Notes: generated from the sequence alone by a model not told the origin. A stretch of DNA of 64,000 bases from Acinetobacter sp. YWS30-1 (GCF_033558715.1 NZ_CP114606.1:558001-622000); one strand, 5' to 3'. Shown: positions 1 to 9,715, counted from the stretch's first letter. A program made the numbers and translations.

Positions 1-308
1 ACAACAAGAAATATAAAGAAGTCATTTGTGTATTTTCCATGCTGGCAGATAAAGATATAAATTCTGTCGTCAAGTTGTTGAAAGACACTGTTCATTTGTG
101 GAAAATTGCACCATTATCTGTACCACGTGCGGCAGAGGTCACACTTTTGACTGATGCATTGCAAGGTGAATTGATAGAACAATTTGACAATGTAAAATTA
201 GCTTTTAAATCAGCGCTGGATGAAACAGAGAATAATCAGCTGATTTTGGTATGTGGTTCATTTCATACCTTAGAGGCGGTATGGGAGTATTTGGAAGAAT
301 GTCAATGA
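1..308 (+). CDS. folC: FolC, bifunctional folylpolyglutamate/dihydrofolate synthase (3' end only)
   Basis: The reading frame is open from the window edge (first full codon at base 3) and stops at TGA 306-308. The roughly 100 residues match the C-terminal Rossmann-like domain of FolC, including a segment reading PLSVPRAAEV and the late LILVCGSFHTLE strand that closes this domain. FolC adds glutamate to folates and, in the bifunctional form, makes dihydrofolate from dihydropteroate. The 5' part with the ATP-binding motifs lies outside the window. The stop codon overlaps the start of the next gene (ATGA), so the two are translationally coupled. Identification rests on a C-terminal fragment only. 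Confidence 0.8.
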   Translation, partial: NKKYKEVICVFSMLADKDINSVVKLLKDTVHLWKIAPLSVPRAAEVTLLTDALQGELIEQFDNVKLAFKSALDETENNQLILVCGSFHTLEAVWEYLEECQ

Positions 309-1327
309 ATAACAAACAACGCTGGATGGGTGGCGTTGTTTTACTAGGTGGTGGTGTTTTATTGGCAGCATTACTCCTGAAAGGCCAAAATGAAATTCAT
401 CAGGATCGTCAGCAAAACCCGGCACTGGCTGCAGAAGTAGAATCAAAAGATACAGTCAACAATTCATTAGGTTCTTTAACAGTCGATGTGGAAACAGAAA
501 AACGTCTGCTGGAACAGCAGCGTCGTGACCGCGAAAAAGCAGTGGCTGAACAGGAAGCCCGTGCAGCTGAATTTTTAGCCATGCAACAGCAGGCTGAGGC
601 AGATGCAGCACGTCGTGCGGCTGAAGAATATGCTGCTTTGAATGCCCATCGTATGGGACAGCAAAGTTCAGACAATATTCCACCTGAGCTGGCAGAAGAT
701 GAACAGACGAAGCAAAAACGTCTGGCTGAAGACAAGGCTGCTGCACAAAAAAAGTTAGAACAGCAGAAACTTGAGCAGCAAAAAGCCCAAACTTCAGCTG
801 ATACTGCCAAGAAACAGGCAGAGCAGAAGGCTGCAGAAGAAAAACGTAAGCTAGAAGAGAAACGTAAAGCTGAAGAAGCGCATAAGGCAGCTGAAGCAAA
901 ACGTAAGGCCGAGGAAGAGCACAAAGCGGCTGAAAAGAAAAAAGAAGCTGAGCATAAAGCTGCTGAAGAAAAACGTAAGGCAGAAGAAAAGCGCAAAGCT
1001 GAAGAGAAACATAAAGCTGAAGAAGCCAAGAAAAAGGCTGAAGCTGAAAAAGCCCGTAAACTTCTTGAAGGTGAAAGTGATAAACAGTGGATGGTGCAGG
1101 TGGCATTGGCTGCCAATGAAGCCAATGCTGATGCCATTGCGGCCAAACTGCGAGCCAAAGGCTACAAGGTCACCAAGAGCCAGACATCTAAAGGTGTGCG
1201 TATCATGGTCGGTCCATCTAAAGACCGTGAAACAGCAGATGCACTGCGTAAGAAAATCGCGTCTGATGCCAGCCTGAACATGAAATCAGCCTGGGTGAAT
1301 GACTGGGTGCCGCTAGATAAGCGTTAA
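305..1327 (+). CDS. SPOR-domain protein (DedD-like), inner-membrane anchored
   Basis: Start ATG 305 is preferred over ATG 299 because GGAAGA at 293-298 sits 6 bases upstream. The product is 340 aa: a short cytoplasmic tail, one transmembrane helix at about residues 9-27 (VVLLGGGVLLAALLL), a long Lys/Glu/Ala-rich charged region at about 60-255 likely to form a coiled coil, and a C-terminal SPOR domain at about 258-340 (starts QWMVQVALAANEANA, ends near SAWVNDWV). SPOR domains bind denuded glycan strands at the division septum, so this is probably a cell-division envelope protein. The folC-SPOR pairing is the usual DedD context. The expected downstream cvpA/purF are not here; a perfect hairpin terminator follows instead. 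Confidence 0.85.
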   Translation: MNNKQRWMGGVVLLGGGVLLAALLLKGQNEIHQDRQQNPALAAEVESKDTVNNSLGSLTVDVETEKRLLEQQRRDREKAVAEQEARAAEFLAMQQQAEADAARRAAEEYAALNAHRMGQQSSDNIPPELAEDEQTKQKRLAEDKAAAQKKLEQQKLEQQKAQTSADTAKKQAEQKAAEEKRKLEEKRKAEEAHKAAEAKRKAEEEHKAAEKKKEAEHKAAEEKRKAEEKRKAEEKHKAEEAKKKAEAEKARKLLEGESDKQWMVQVALAANEANADAIAAKLRAKGYKVTKSQTSKGVRIMVGPSKDRETADALRKKIASDASLNMKSAWVNDWVPLDKR

Positions 1328-1332
1328 CTCTC

Positions 1333-1923
1333 TTACTTAACTGAAGTTTCTGTAGATGGATTCGCGAGTTGCTCGCGAATCCATTTTACATTTTCAGGAG
1401 TAAATAATTTTTCAATATTGCGCCAAATTGAATGAAAGCCATAACCGCCATGCTTCATTTCCTGTACTGCATCTTCAATGCGCCAGTTCTGAAAAATAAT
1501 CCGGTACATGGCCACACTGGCACCGGTACGGTCTGAACCGTGATAACAGTGTAAAAGTATTTTTTCATTATTTTGTCGTGCCTGCTGGATTAACTGCATC
1601 ACATTCAGTAAATCCTCGCGATTCATAGCCCAGGTATGAATGGGAACATGTTTAAGCTTGAGGTCTTCATTTGACAAAATATCCGTATCTTTATCGCGTG
1701 AACGCAGGTTGATCACCACATTAATGGCATATTGTTTTAATAAGGGCGTCAGTTCATCGCTTGGCTGTTCACTTCGGTAAAGTTCATTGCTAATCTGATA
1801 AAAATTATGTTCTTCATGCAGTTCCTGTCCCCAATGCATTGGGCGTTCCTGTTCAGGCAGCGCTGGAGTACAGCCAGATAAAACAAGTGTAGAAACCAGA
1901 AGAAGTACATAATTATTTTTCAT
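1333..1923 (-). CDS. Lipoprotein dual-specificity/tyrosine phosphatase
   Basis: 196 aa. The N terminus is a lipoprotein signal with lipobox LSGC (Cys18), so the mature protein should be an envelope lipoprotein. The P-loop of cysteine phosphatases is complete: HCYHGSDRTG at 125-134, with nucleophile Cys126 and Arg132. An upstream NLRS segment (72-75) resembles the start of the DSP/PTP-like fold. The family hydrolyses phosphoester bonds in phosphotyrosine, other phosphoproteins or small phosphates; the substrate is not evident here. The gene is convergent with the SPOR gene, 5 bp apart, and its last codons contain the neighbour's terminator. No partner kinase is adjacent. A periplasmic phosphatase of this fold could also act on phosphorylated sugars or inositols. 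Confidence 0.8.
   Translation of the reverse strand: MKNNYVLLLVSTLVLSGCTPALPEQERPMHWGQELHEEHNFYQISNELYRSEQPSDELTPLLKQYAINVVINLRSRDKDTDILSNEDLKLKHVPIHTWAMNREDLLNVMQLIQQARQNNEKILLHCYHGSDRTGASVAMYRIIFQNWRIEDAVQEMKHGGYGFHSIWRNIEKLFTPENVKWIREQLANPSTETSVK
1356..1387 (+). terminator. Rho-independent terminator of the folC-SPOR operon
   Basis: A perfect 13-bp inverted repeat (1356-1368 and 1372-1384, loop TTG) is followed by TTTT at 1384-1387. It works in the + direction. It lies inside the 3' coding end of the convergent phosphatase gene. Confidence 0.8.
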
Positions 1924-1975
1924 TGCAACCTAACTCACCTTTTTAATCATTCTCTTCAACAGCATATCGGCTTTT

Positions 1976-2005
1976 TCAAAAAAAAGCCTGTCCGAAGACA
2001 GGCTT
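1976..2005 (-). terminator. Intrinsic terminator, minus strand
   Basis: A perfect 9-bp stem (1984-1992 with 1997-2005, loop CGAA read on +) is preceded on the + strand by a run of A, giving a T run after the hairpin on the minus strand. No minus-strand protein gene ends directly before it; the peroxiredoxin stops 560 bp away. Confidence 0.7.
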
Positions 2006-2170
2006 GATGGGAAAAGTTCGAAAACCCGGCTCGTCGGTGGGTATCAAACTAAACATGAAAATGAGGGTTGATGCATGATGATCTTCATTTTCATGGTGGA
2101 GAGTTTTTTCTAAATTTTCGGTGTCATGGTTAAAGAGCAGTAACTTTGCTTATCCGTATAACTTTAGCAT
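1976..2170 (-). ncRNA. Candidate small structured RNA (unrecognised)
   Basis: This minus-strand segment has no open reading frame but ends in the strong terminator at 1984-2005. It also contains an 11-bp perfect inverted repeat (2054-2064 with 2085-2095). AGCATA at 2166-2171 reads TATGCT on the minus strand and could be a -10 box. I do not recognise the family. An alternative is that it is only the end of a long untranslated region from the peroxiredoxin gene. Confidence 0.3.
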
Positions 2171-2210
2171 AGCTGAGGTTCTTGAGCGAAAAAGTACCAC
2201 CTTTTAGAGA

Positions 2211-2570
2211 CTACGCGTTTCGCTTGTCTTACGAATAACTAAAGCAGTGCTTTCAAATTATCACTCGAAGCATAGCTTCTCGTCTTGCATTCAAGCAAAG
2301 CGGTGTTTTGGAAGCTACGCGCTGCGCTTGTCTTGTCACAAATTAAAGCAGTGCTTCAAATACTGCGCACTTCGTTTGCTTTGCGCAAAACTGAAAAGCA
2401 GTGCTTTCAGTTTTGTCACTCGAAGCATAGCTTCTCGTCTTGCGCAAGGGCAGTACAATGGAAACTGCGCGCTACGCTTGCCTTGCGCAAAATTAAAAAG
2501 GAGTCCTTTTAATTCCTTACCAGCCATAGCATAGCTATGGCTCTTGCGCTCGGGCGAAGCAGTGCTTCGC
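2211..2570. repeat. Cluster of short palindromic repeats
   Basis: About 360 bp without a credible gene, built of related units. Four direct copies of a roughly 45-bp unit start near 2211, 2315, 2363 and 2465 (CTRCGC...CGCTTG...), each ending in a small palindrome. Two copies of a GAAGC-ATA-GCTTC palindrome lie at 2267-2279 and 2422-2434. A 9-bp stem lies at 2522-2542 and an 8-bp stem at 2554-2570, which directly abuts the peroxiredoxin stop codon. The short open frames across this patch are composed of repeat sequence and are not called. Confidence 0.75.
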
Positions 2571-3212
2571 TTATCCTCGCTCAGGCTGTGGTGTCAGACG
2601 TAGGTATGGAGTTACTGCCTTATAACCTTTAGGGAAGCGTTGTTTAATTTCTTCCTCATCTTTCAGTGAAGGTACAATCACTACATCATCGCCATGTTGC
2701 CAGTTAGCCGGGGTTGCGACTTTATGGTTGTCGGTTAATTGCAGAGAGTCGACTACACGTAATACTTCATGGAAATTACGACCTGTTGATGCAGGGTAGG
2801 TAATAATCAGACGCACTTTCTTGTTTGGATCAATGATTACCAGAGAACGTACAGTTAGGGTTTCGCTGGCATTTGGGTGAATGAAACCATACAGCTCAGA
2901 CACTTTTCGGTCCTGATCAGCAATGATCGGGAAGTTAACGGTGGTACCTTGAGTTTCATTGATATCTTTGATCCAGCCATGATGCGATTCAACATCATCA
3001 ACAGAAAGCGCAATCGCTTTCACGCCACGTTTTGTAAACTCGTCTTTCAGTTTCGCGGTAAAGCCCAGTTCAGTGGTACATACAGGTGTGTAGTCTGCTG
3101 GATGTGAAAATAAAATGCCCCAACTATCGCCTAGAAAGTCATAAAAGTTAATTAAGCCTTCGCTAGATTGCTGTTCAAAATTCGGTGCGGTATCGCCTAA
3201 ACGTAAACTCAT
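2571..3212 (-). CDS. 1-Cys peroxiredoxin (Prx6-type)
   Basis: 213 aa, the usual Prx6 length. The AhpC/TSA core carries the peroxidatic motif PVCTTE with Cys45 (HPADYTPVCTTE). No second resolving Cys in the VCP context is seen, and the longer C-terminal domain (to LRLTPQPERG) fits the 1-Cys Prx6 group. It reduces hydrogen peroxide and organic hydroperoxides in the cytoplasm. The gene is a single unit, divergent from secA over a 331-bp gap that should hold its promoter. I saw no clear OxyR site by eye. Confidence 0.88.
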   Translation of the reverse strand: MSLRLGDTAPNFEQQSSEGLINFYDFLGDSWGILFSHPADYTPVCTTELGFTAKLKDEFTKRGVKAIALSVDDVESHHGWIKDINETQGTTVNFPIIADQDRKVSELYGFIHPNASETLTVRSLVIIDPNKKVRLIITYPASTGRNFHEVLRVVDSLQLTDNHKVATPANWQHGDDVVIVPSLKDEEEIKQRFPKGYKAVTPYLRLTPQPERG

Positions 3213-3543
3213 TTTCTTGCCTCAATTGATCTTGTAATGTGTCGATGAGAATAAATATGAACCAATTTTTTTATGATTAAAAATAGTGTTTTTAGAATTT
3301 CTTATGAATAAACCGAATAAAGAAGTAGGCTGTCGATTCAGAATCAGACAAATCAGTCGTCTAATTAACTATATTGCATGGGTAAAATTTGCTACATTAC
3401 TTTGCCTTAGGTCTCAGGGCTAGAACTAAGGATGAGATTTTTTCTGGGGTTTTTCAGCAAAACCCTTGTAGTTCAAATTTCTAGCACCATAATAACGACT
3501 AAGAACATATTTAATCGACAAGCAAGATTTAGAGAGTCTATAC
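3213..3543. other. Divergent intergenic region between peroxiredoxin and secA
   Basis: 331 bp, AT-rich, with no open reading frame of interest. It must carry the promoters of both flanking genes. I could not assign -35/-10 pairs with confidence, and I see no SecM-like gene upstream of secA. Confidence 0.5.
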
Positions 3544-6270
3544 ATGTTGGCAAGTCTGATCGGAGGAATCTTCGGTACTAAAAATGAGCGCGAACTCAAA
3601 CGCATGCGTAAAATCGTAGATAAGATTAATGCGCTCGAGCCGACGATATCAGCCCTAAGCGATGCAGACTTATCTGCAAAAACTGAAGAATTTAAACAAC
3701 GATATAATAAAGGCGAAAGTCTAGATAAGTTACTTCCTGAAGCATTCGCAGTCTGTCGTGAAGCTGCAAAACGTGTCATGGGAATGCGTCACTATGACGT
3801 ACAGTTGATTGGTGGTATTACCCTGCATGAAGGCAAGATTGCCGAGATGCGTACCGGTGAAGGTAAAACCCTGATGGGGACGCTGGCCTGTTATCTTAAT
3901 GCATTGAGCGGGCAGGGTGTCCATGTCATCACGGTGAACGACTATCTGGCACAACGTGATGCCGAGTTAAACCGTCCATTGTTCGAATTCTTGGGTTTAA
4001 GCATTGGGATTATCTATTCCATGCAGAATCCGATAGAAAAATCTGAAGCCTATAAAGCAGACATCACTTACGGTACCAATAATGAATTCGGTTTCGACTA
4101 TCTTCGTGACAACATGGTGTTCTCGCTGGCTGAGAAAAAACAGCGTGGTCTGACCTATGCTATTATCGATGAGGTCGATTCGATCCTGATCGATGAAGCA
4201 CGTACACCACTGATTATCTCTGGTCAAAGTGAAGATTCTTCCCAGCTTTATGCAGCAATCAATAACATTCCGCCGAAATTAAAAGCACAGAAAGAAGAAA
4301 AAGTCCCGGATGGCGGTCATTTCTGGATTGATGAAAAACAGCGTTCAGTAGAAATTACAGAAACCGGTTTTGAAACCATTGAAAGTGAATTGATTGCAAT
4401 GGGCTTGCTGGCTGAAGGTGAAAGCCTGTATTCAGCTTCTAATCTGAATTTGCTGCATCATGTGACTGCTGCGATTCGTGCGCACTATCTGTATCAACGT
4501 AATGTGCATTACATCATCCATGAAGGTGAAGTGATCATCGTCGATGAAAATACCGGTCGTACCATGCCGGGCCGTCGCTGGTCTGAAGGTCTGCACCAGG
4601 CAGTTGAAGCAAAAGAAGGTCTGGAAATCCAGCCGGAAAACCAAACCCTTGCAACCACCACATTCCAGAACTATTTCCGTCTGTATAAAAAATTATCCGG
4701 TATGACCGGTACTGCAGATACTGAAGCTGCGGAAATGAAAGAAATTTACGGTCTGGATGTGGTAATCATTCCAACCCACCGTCCAATGATTCGTAATGAC
4801 CAGAACGATTTGATCTACCTGAATCGTGAAGGTAAGTACAACGCGATTATTCAGGAAATTCAACGTGTTCACGAAGCTGGTGTTGCGCCAATCCTAATTG
4901 GTACGGCCACTATTGAAGCGTCGGAAATTCTTTCTGACAAGCTTAAAGAAGCTGGTATTGAACATGAAGTCCTGAATGCCAAACAGCATGAGCGTGAAGC
5001 AGATATTATTGCCCAAGCGGGTGCACCGCGTGCTGTAACGATTGCAACTAACATGGCCGGTCGTGGTACCGATATTTTGCTGGGTGGTAACTGGAAAGCG
5101 CTACTGGCCAAAATTGAAAACCCAACCCCTGAAGATGAAGCACGCCTGAAAGCAGAATGGGAAGCGAATCATGAAGCAGTTCTTGCTTCTGGTGGTTTGC
5201 ATATTATCGGTTCTGAGCGTCATGAATCTCGCCGTATCGATAACCAGTTGCGTGGTCGTGCGGGCCGTCAGGGTGACCCGGGTGTATCGCGTTTCTACCT
5301 GTCTCTTGAAGATGACTTGATGCGTATCTTTGCGGGTGACCGTGTGGTTGCCATGATGCGTGCGATGGGCTTAAAAGAAGATGAAGCGATTGAACACAAA
5401 ATGGTGTCACGCTCAATCGAAAATGCACAGCGTAAAGTAGAAGCACGTAACTTCGACATTCGTAAGAACCTGTTGAAATACGATGACGTGAATAACGAGC
5501 AGCGTAAAATTATCTATAGTCAGCGTGATGAGATTCTGGCTGAAAGTTCATTGCAAGATTATATCGAAGAGATGATCCGTGAAGTGATGCAGGGCATGAT
5601 CGCCAACTATATTCCGCCTGAATCAATTCATGATCAGTGGGATATTGAAGGTCTGGAACTTGCACTACGTGAAGACTTATCGATTGATCTGCCAGTCGCA
5701 CAATGGTTAGAGCAGGATCGTCGTTTAGATGAAGAAGCACTGGTTGAACGAATTACTGAAGAAGTGGTAAACCGTTACCGTTCACGTCGTGAACAAATGG
5801 GTGCTGAATCTGCAGCATCACTCGAACGTCATTTCATGTTGAACTCTCTGGACCGTCACTGGAAAGAGCATCTGGCTGCGATGGATTACCTGCGTCAAGG
5901 GATTCATTTACGCGGTTATGCACAGAAAAACCCAGAGCAGGAATACAAAAAAGAAGCCTATAACCTGTTTGTAAACATGCTGGGCGTGATTAAATCTGAC
6001 GTCATTACTGATCTGTCACGTATCCATGTGCCAACACCTGAAGAGCTGGCTGAAATGGAAGCACAGCAGCAGGCACAGGCTGAAGCGATGCGTTTGCAGT
6101 TATCTCATCAGGAATTTGATGGATTACTGGCTGAAGAAGATGAAATCACCATTGAACAGAATGCGCAGGCTAATCCGGTTGCACCAGTCTTTGAAGCACC
6201 GGCAAGCCGTAATGCACCTTGTCCATGTGGTTCAGGTCTGAAATACAAACAGTGTCATGGCAAGATCTAA
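3544..6270 (+). CDS. secA: SecA preprotein translocase ATPase
   Basis: 908 aa, full length. It drives Sec-dependent protein export through SecYEG. Visible motifs: Walker A MRTGEGKT (102-109), the DEAD-like [14 protein letters not shown] near 208-221, the helicase motif [20 protein letters not shown], and the C-terminal zinc/SecB-binding tail PCPCGSG...KQCH (Cys893, Cys895, Cys904, His905). Start ATG 3544 gives the canonical [16 protein letters not shown] opening. The gene is monocistronic and followed by a strong terminator. Confidence 0.98.
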   Translation: MLASLIGGIFGTKNERELKRMRKIVDKINALEPTISALSDADLSAKTEEFKQRYNKGESLDKLLPEAFAVCREAAKRVMGMRHYDVQLIGGITLHEGKIAEMRTGEGKTLMGTLACYLNALSGQGVHVITVNDYLAQRDAELNRPLFEFLGLSIGIIYSMQNPIEKSEAYKADITYGTNNEFGFDYLRDNMVFSLAEKKQRGLTYAIIDEVDSILIDEARTPLIISGQSEDSSQLYAAINNIPPKLKAQKEEKVPDGGHFWIDEKQRSVEITETGFETIESELIAMGLLAEGESLYSASNLNLLHHVTAAIRAHYLYQRNVHYIIHEGEVIIVDENTGRTMPGRRWSEGLHQAVEAKEGLEIQPENQTLATTTFQNYFRLYKKLSGMTGTADTEAAEMKEIYGLDVVIIPTHRPMIRNDQNDLIYLNREGKYNAIIQEIQRVHEAGVAPILIGTATIEASEILSDKLKEAGIEHEVLNAKQHEREADIIAQAGAPRAVTIATNMAGRGTDILLGGNWKALLAKIENPTPEDEARLKAEWEANHEAVLASGGLHIIGSERHESRRIDNQLRGRAGRQGDPGVSRFYLSLEDDLMRIFAGDRVVAMMRAMGLKEDEAIEHKMVSRSIENAQRKVEARNFDIRKNLLKYDDVNNEQRKIIYSQRDEILAESSLQDYIEEMIREVMQGMIANYIPPESIHDQWDIEGLELALREDLSIDLPVAQWLEQDRRLDEEALVERITEEVVNRYRSRREQMGAESAASLERHFMLNSLDRHWKEHLAAMDYLRQGIHLRGYAQKNPEQEYKKEAYNLFVNMLGVIKSDVITDLSRIHVPTPEELAEMEAQQQAQAEAMRLQLSHQEFDGLLAEEDEITIEQNAQANPVAPVFEAPASRNAPCPCGSGLKYKQCHGKI

Positions 6271-6293
6271 TTTCTGCTAAGTTTCTAAACTAT

Positions 6294-6327
6294 AAAAAGA
6301 TCAGGACCAAATGGTCCTGATCTTTTT
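6294..6327 (+). terminator. secA terminator
   Basis: A 12-bp perfect stem (6298-6309 with 6312-6323) is flanked by A5 and T5, 24 bases after the secA stop. Confidence 0.85.
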
Positions 6328-6423
6328 ATGTATATGGACTTTTCAGCTGATGAATACTGTTTGCACTGTACCGGATTAAATGGTATTTAATGGCAGATTG
6401 AACACCGCAAAGTGGAAGAAACA

Positions 6424-6777
6424 ATGACAAAAGTATTAAAAACGATGATGGTTGCTGCTTTGGTAATCCCGACTTTAAGTTTTGCTGAAACAGCAACAAC
6501 GACACCTGCTAAAGTTCAGCAGGCCATTGGTCCAACTACGGCTCAGCTTCAGACGGGTACAGATGGTCAGGTGACCATTGCAAGTCCGCGTACTGGCATT
6601 CGCTATACCTTTAATAATTCAAACCGTCCAATCGTTTTGCAGACTGCAGCGATTGCAGCAGCCAATGCAGCGAATGCTGACCGTATTGTTGCTTCTAACC
6701 CAGCGCTTTCTGCGGCAAGTCAGCAACAGGCGAAACAAGCTTTATTGAGTGAATCAACCCAGCTGGCTAAAAACTAA
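6424..6777 (+). CDS. Small secreted hypothetical protein
   Basis: 117 aa. ATG 6424 is chosen because GGAAG at 6414-6418 lies 5 bases upstream; an upstream GTG at 6412 would overlap that site. It has a clear Sec signal peptide (MTKVLKTMMVAALVIPTLSFA) with likely cleavage after residue 21 (SFA-ET). The mature part is rich in Ala, Thr and Gln with no recognisable domain and no Cys. It is probably periplasmic, and its function is unknown. Terminators on both sides make it a single-gene unit between secA and argJ. Confidence 0.7.
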   Translation: MTKVLKTMMVAALVIPTLSFAETATTTPAKVQQAIGPTTAQLQTGTDGQVTIASPRTGIRYTFNNSNRPIVLQTAAIAAANAANADRIVASNPALSAASQQQAKQALLSESTQLAKN

Positions 6778-6794
6778 GTTTGATCCAGTTTAAT

Positions 6795-6821
6795 AAAACC
6801 AGTCACCATGACTGGTTTTTT
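6795..6821 (+). terminator. Terminator after the small secreted protein
   Basis: Perfect 11-bp stem (6795-6805 with 6809-6819), 3-base loop, then T run. Confidence 0.85.
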
Positions 6822-6931
6822 ATTGTGAAAAACCATAAGAAAAGTGAGTGTTCATCTGGCTTTGGCTCGATTTTTTAATGAAGATCAACTAAGCTGTATT
6901 TTTCTGAAACTTCAATATTGGACATTTAAAA

Positions 6932-8152
6932 ATGGCAGTTGGTGACGTATCTATGCCACAGATGCATGTGGTAAAAGGGGTGAGAATTGGTTCGGCAGAA
7001 GCGTATGTACGCTATCAGAACCGACGTGACCTGGTGATATTTGAACTGGCTGAAGGCTCCAATGTTGCAGGTGTATTTACCCAGAATGCTTTTTGTGCTG
7101 CTCCTGTACATGTTTCTAAAGCACATCTGGCGGTAGGTAACCCACATTATTTAGTGATTAATACCGGAAATGCCAATGCGGGTACAGGTGCTACAGGTAT
7201 GGCAAATGCTGAAGCCACTTGTGCCAAACTGGCTGAACTTGCAGGCGTGAAAGCTGAAGAAGTATTGCCATTTTCAACAGGGGTGATTGGCGAACAATTA
7301 CCAATGGAACGTCTTCTGAATGGTTTGCAGCCTGCATTAGAGTCATTGCGTGATGATGCCTGGATCGATGCGGCAACCGGCATCATGACCACAGACACTA
7401 CACCAAAAGGTGCATCTGAACAGTTCGAACTGGACGGTATTACTTATACCATGACCGGGATTTCCAAAGGTGCCGGCATGATTCGCCCAAATATGGCCAC
7501 TATGCTAGGTTATGTGGCGACTGATGTGCCAATCAGCCGTGAACTGGTTCAACAGCTTTTATCTGAGACAGTGAATCAGTCATTCAACCGCATTACCATT
7601 GATGGGGATACCTCAACCAATGACTCTTGCATTTTTATTGCTACAGGTCAGGCCGGTGGAACAGAAATTTCATCAGTTGAAGATCCGCGTTATGCAGCTG
7701 TGCTTGAGGTATTAATGCGTACCATGAAACGCCTTGCGCAATTGATTGTGCGTGATGGTGAAGGCGCAACCAAGTTTATTACTGTGGCCGTAGAAGGTGG
7801 TGCCAATACTCAGGAATGCTGTGACGTGGCCTATAGCATCGCGCATTCTCCATTGGTGAAAACTGCGATCTTTGCTTCTGATCCAAACTGGGGACGTATT
7901 CTGGCTGCAATCGGTTATGCAGGTGTGGCGAATTTAGACGTTGCAAAAATTCAGGTTTGGTTAGATGATGTACAAATCTGCAAGGATGGTGGTGCTGCAG
8001 CAGACTATACCGAAGAGGCAGGTGCACGTGTGATGGCACAAGCTGAAATGACGATTCGTGTTGATCTTGGACGTGGTGAAGCAAAAGATACAGTCTATAC
8101 CTGTGACCTGTCCTATGATTATGTGAAGATCAATGCTGATTATCGTTCATAA
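6932..8152 (+). CDS. argJ: ArgJ, bifunctional ornithine acetyltransferase / N-acetylglutamate synthase
   Basis: 406 aa, the normal family length. ArgJ moves the acetyl group from N-acetylornithine to glutamate, and the bifunctional type also uses acetyl-CoA, in the cyclic arginine pathway. The precursor cleaves itself before a catalytic Thr, seen here as Thr190 in NMATML, giving alpha and beta chains. [11 protein letters not shown] (about 84-94) fits the family's glycine-rich segment. Mono- versus bifunctionality cannot be settled from sequence. The gene stands alone between two terminators. Confidence 0.95.
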   Translation: MAVGDVSMPQMHVVKGVRIGSAEAYVRYQNRRDLVIFELAEGSNVAGVFTQNAFCAAPVHVSKAHLAVGNPHYLVINTGNANAGTGATGMANAEATCAKLAELAGVKAEEVLPFSTGVIGEQLPMERLLNGLQPALESLRDDAWIDAATGIMTTDTTPKGASEQFELDGITYTMTGISKGAGMIRPNMATMLGYVATDVPISRELVQQLLSETVNQSFNRITIDGDTSTNDSCIFIATGQAGGTEISSVEDPRYAAVLEVLMRTMKRLAQLIVRDGEGATKFITVAVEGGANTQECCDVAYSIAHSPLVKTAIFASDPNWGRILAAIGYAGVANLDVAKIQVWLDDVQICKDGGAAADYTEEAGARVMAQAEMTIRVDLGRGEAKDTVYTCDLSYDYVKINADYRS

Positions 8153-8166
8153 TTCAGATTGTTTCT

Positions 8167-8192
8167 AAAGCCTCCGTTGTGGGGCTTTTTTT
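8167..8192 (+). terminator. argJ terminator
   Basis: Stem AAGCCTC/GGGGCTT (one G-T pair) followed by seven T. Confidence 0.7.
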
Positions 8193-8304
8193 ATATCTTA
8201 TGATTTTTAATGACTGGTCAAAAAAGTATTTTGCTAGAGATGACCGGGATGTAGGGTGAAAGGTTCGTTGAATAATGAACCATGAGGGTAGAGTAAGAGT
8301 TGTT

Positions 8305-9372
8305 ATGAATGATGCGACCAAATTAATAGCCAATGAAGCCAAATCGATTGTGCAGGCGCATTTAGATCGTTTAGGAGAACCCAAAGAGCATCAGATCAGT
8401 GCACAGGCCAAACAGGAAAAATTTGCACAGATTCAAGCCGAATTGGAAAAGCAGAATGCAGTACTAGTTGCACATTATTATTGTGATCCTGAAATACAGG
8501 AACTGGCAGAACTGACTGGTGGCTGTGTGTCCGATTCATTGGAAATGGCGCGTTTTGGACGTGACCATCCCGCATCGACCTTGGTGGTAGCTGGGGTTAA
8601 GTTCATGGGGGAAACTTCAAAAATACTTTCACCAGAAAAAACCGTCCTGATGCCAACTCTTGAAGCGACCTGTTCACTGGATTTGGGTTGTCCGGTAGAA
8701 GAATTTACCAAATTCTGTGATGCGCATCCTGATCATACTGTAGTGGTGTATGCTAATACTTCGGCTGCGGTTAAAGCCCGCGCTGACTGGGTCGTGACTT
8801 CAAGTTGTGCAGTTGAGATTATTGAACACCTCGATAGTTTAGGTGAAAAAATTATCTGGGCACCGGATCAGCATCTAGGGCGTTATATCCAGAATAAAAC
8901 CGGTGCTGACATGCTGCTTTGGGATGGCGCGTGTATCGTCCACGAAGAATTTCGTTCGCGCGGAATTGCTAATATGAAAGCCTTATATCCAGATGCGGCA
9001 GTGCTGGTCCATCCAGAATCACCGATGTCTGTGGTAGAAATTGCTGATGCAGTCGGAAGTACTTCTCAGTTAATCAAGGCAGCTCAAACCTTGCCACATC
9101 AGCGTTTGATCGTGGCAACAGATCGCGGTATTTTCTATAAAATGCAGCAGGCTGTGCCAGATAAGATTCTGATTGAAGCTCCAACCGCTGGAGAAGGAGC
9201 AACCTGTCGTTCATGTGCACACTGTCCTTGGATGGCCATGAACGAGCTAGATGGAATCTTGCATGTTCTACAACATCGTGATCAGGAGATTCATGTTGAC
9301 CCCGCATTAGCTCAACGAGCCAAACTGCCTTTAGATCGTATGCTGGATTTTAGTGCCAGCTTGAAACGCTAA
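8305..9372 (+). CDS. nadA: NadA, quinolinate synthase
   Basis: 355 aa from ATG 8305. An in-frame ATG at 8275 would add 10 residues; 8305 is favoured by AAGAG a few bases upstream and by the family's usual length. NadA condenses iminoaspartate with dihydroxyacetone phosphate to quinolinate in NAD synthesis. It carries an oxygen-sensitive [4Fe-4S] cluster; Cys residues in the conserved contexts [19 protein letters not shown] and [10 protein letters not shown] are visible. [13 protein letters not shown] near the N terminus is the family signature. No nadB or nadC is adjacent. Confidence 0.95.
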   Translation: MNDATKLIANEAKSIVQAHLDRLGEPKEHQISAQAKQEKFAQIQAELEKQNAVLVAHYYCDPEIQELAELTGGCVSDSLEMARFGRDHPASTLVVAGVKFMGETSKILSPEKTVLMPTLEATCSLDLGCPVEEFTKFCDAHPDHTVVVYANTSAAVKARADWVVTSSCAVEIIEHLDSLGEKIIWAPDQHLGRYIQNKTGADMLLWDGACIVHEEFRSRGIANMKALYPDAAVLVHPESPMSVVEIADAVGSTSQLIKAAQTLPHQRLIVATDRGIFYKMQQAVPDKILIEAPTAGEGATCRSCAHCPWMAMNELDGILHVLQHRDQEIHVDPALAQRAKLPLDRMLDFSASLKR

Positions 9373-9451
9373 GATTTTGTATAAAAAATGTCTGAAATGC
9401 TTGATAAATAAACGCTTGAAGTGTTTTTTTGATTTTTTTTAAATATAGGTG

Positions 9452-9480
9452 TTGACGTCTTATGGCGTCACGCCTAGAAT
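9452..9480 (+). promoter_or_regulatory. Promoter of the tRNA cluster
   Basis: -35 TTGACG at 9452-9457, 17-bp spacer, -10 TAGAAT at 9475-9480, 46 bp before the first tRNA. The following GCACACCG is similar to the bases after the rRNA promoter's -10. Confidence 0.7.
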
Positions 9481-9526
9481 GCACACCGTACCAAGCGATA
9501 AGCTTGATACGAAAGCTGAGATGAAT

Positions 9527-9603
9527 CGGAGCATAGCACAGCCTGGTAGTGCACCTGGTTTGGGACCAGGGGGTCGTAGGTTCGAATCCTACTGCTCCGA
9601 CCA
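9527..9603 (+). tRNA. tRNA-Pro (TGG)
   Basis: 77 nt with encoded CCA. Acceptor arms CGGAGCA/TGCTCCG, anticodon loop TTTGGGA with anticodon TGG. First gene of the cluster; two further identical copies follow. Confidence 0.95.
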
Positions 9604-9638
9604 ATTCTTCAAGGCGGATGGTGAAAATCATCAGTAAA

Positions 9639-9715
9639 GCGCTTGTAGCTCAGTTGGATAGAGCATCCGCCTTCTAAGCGGATGGTCACAGGTTCGAATC
9701 CTGTCAGGCGCGCCA
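9639..9715 (+). tRNA. tRNA-Arg (TCT)
   Basis: 77 nt with encoded CCA. Acceptor GCGCTTG pairs with CAGGCGC; anticodon stem TCCGC/GCGGA with loop CTTCTAA, anticodon TCT. Confidence 0.95.

Noticed and set aside
409..1158. Long minus-strand open frames opposite the SPOR gene (Ser/Ala- or Leu-rich)
   Set aside because: They are shadows of the Lys/Glu/Ala-rich coding repeats on the + strand, with no start signals and no family resemblance.
2247..2534. Open frames on both strands in the palindrome patch
   Set aside because: Their residues repeat with the DNA units (CALRL..., KLK) and have no ribosome site; they are repeat artefacts.
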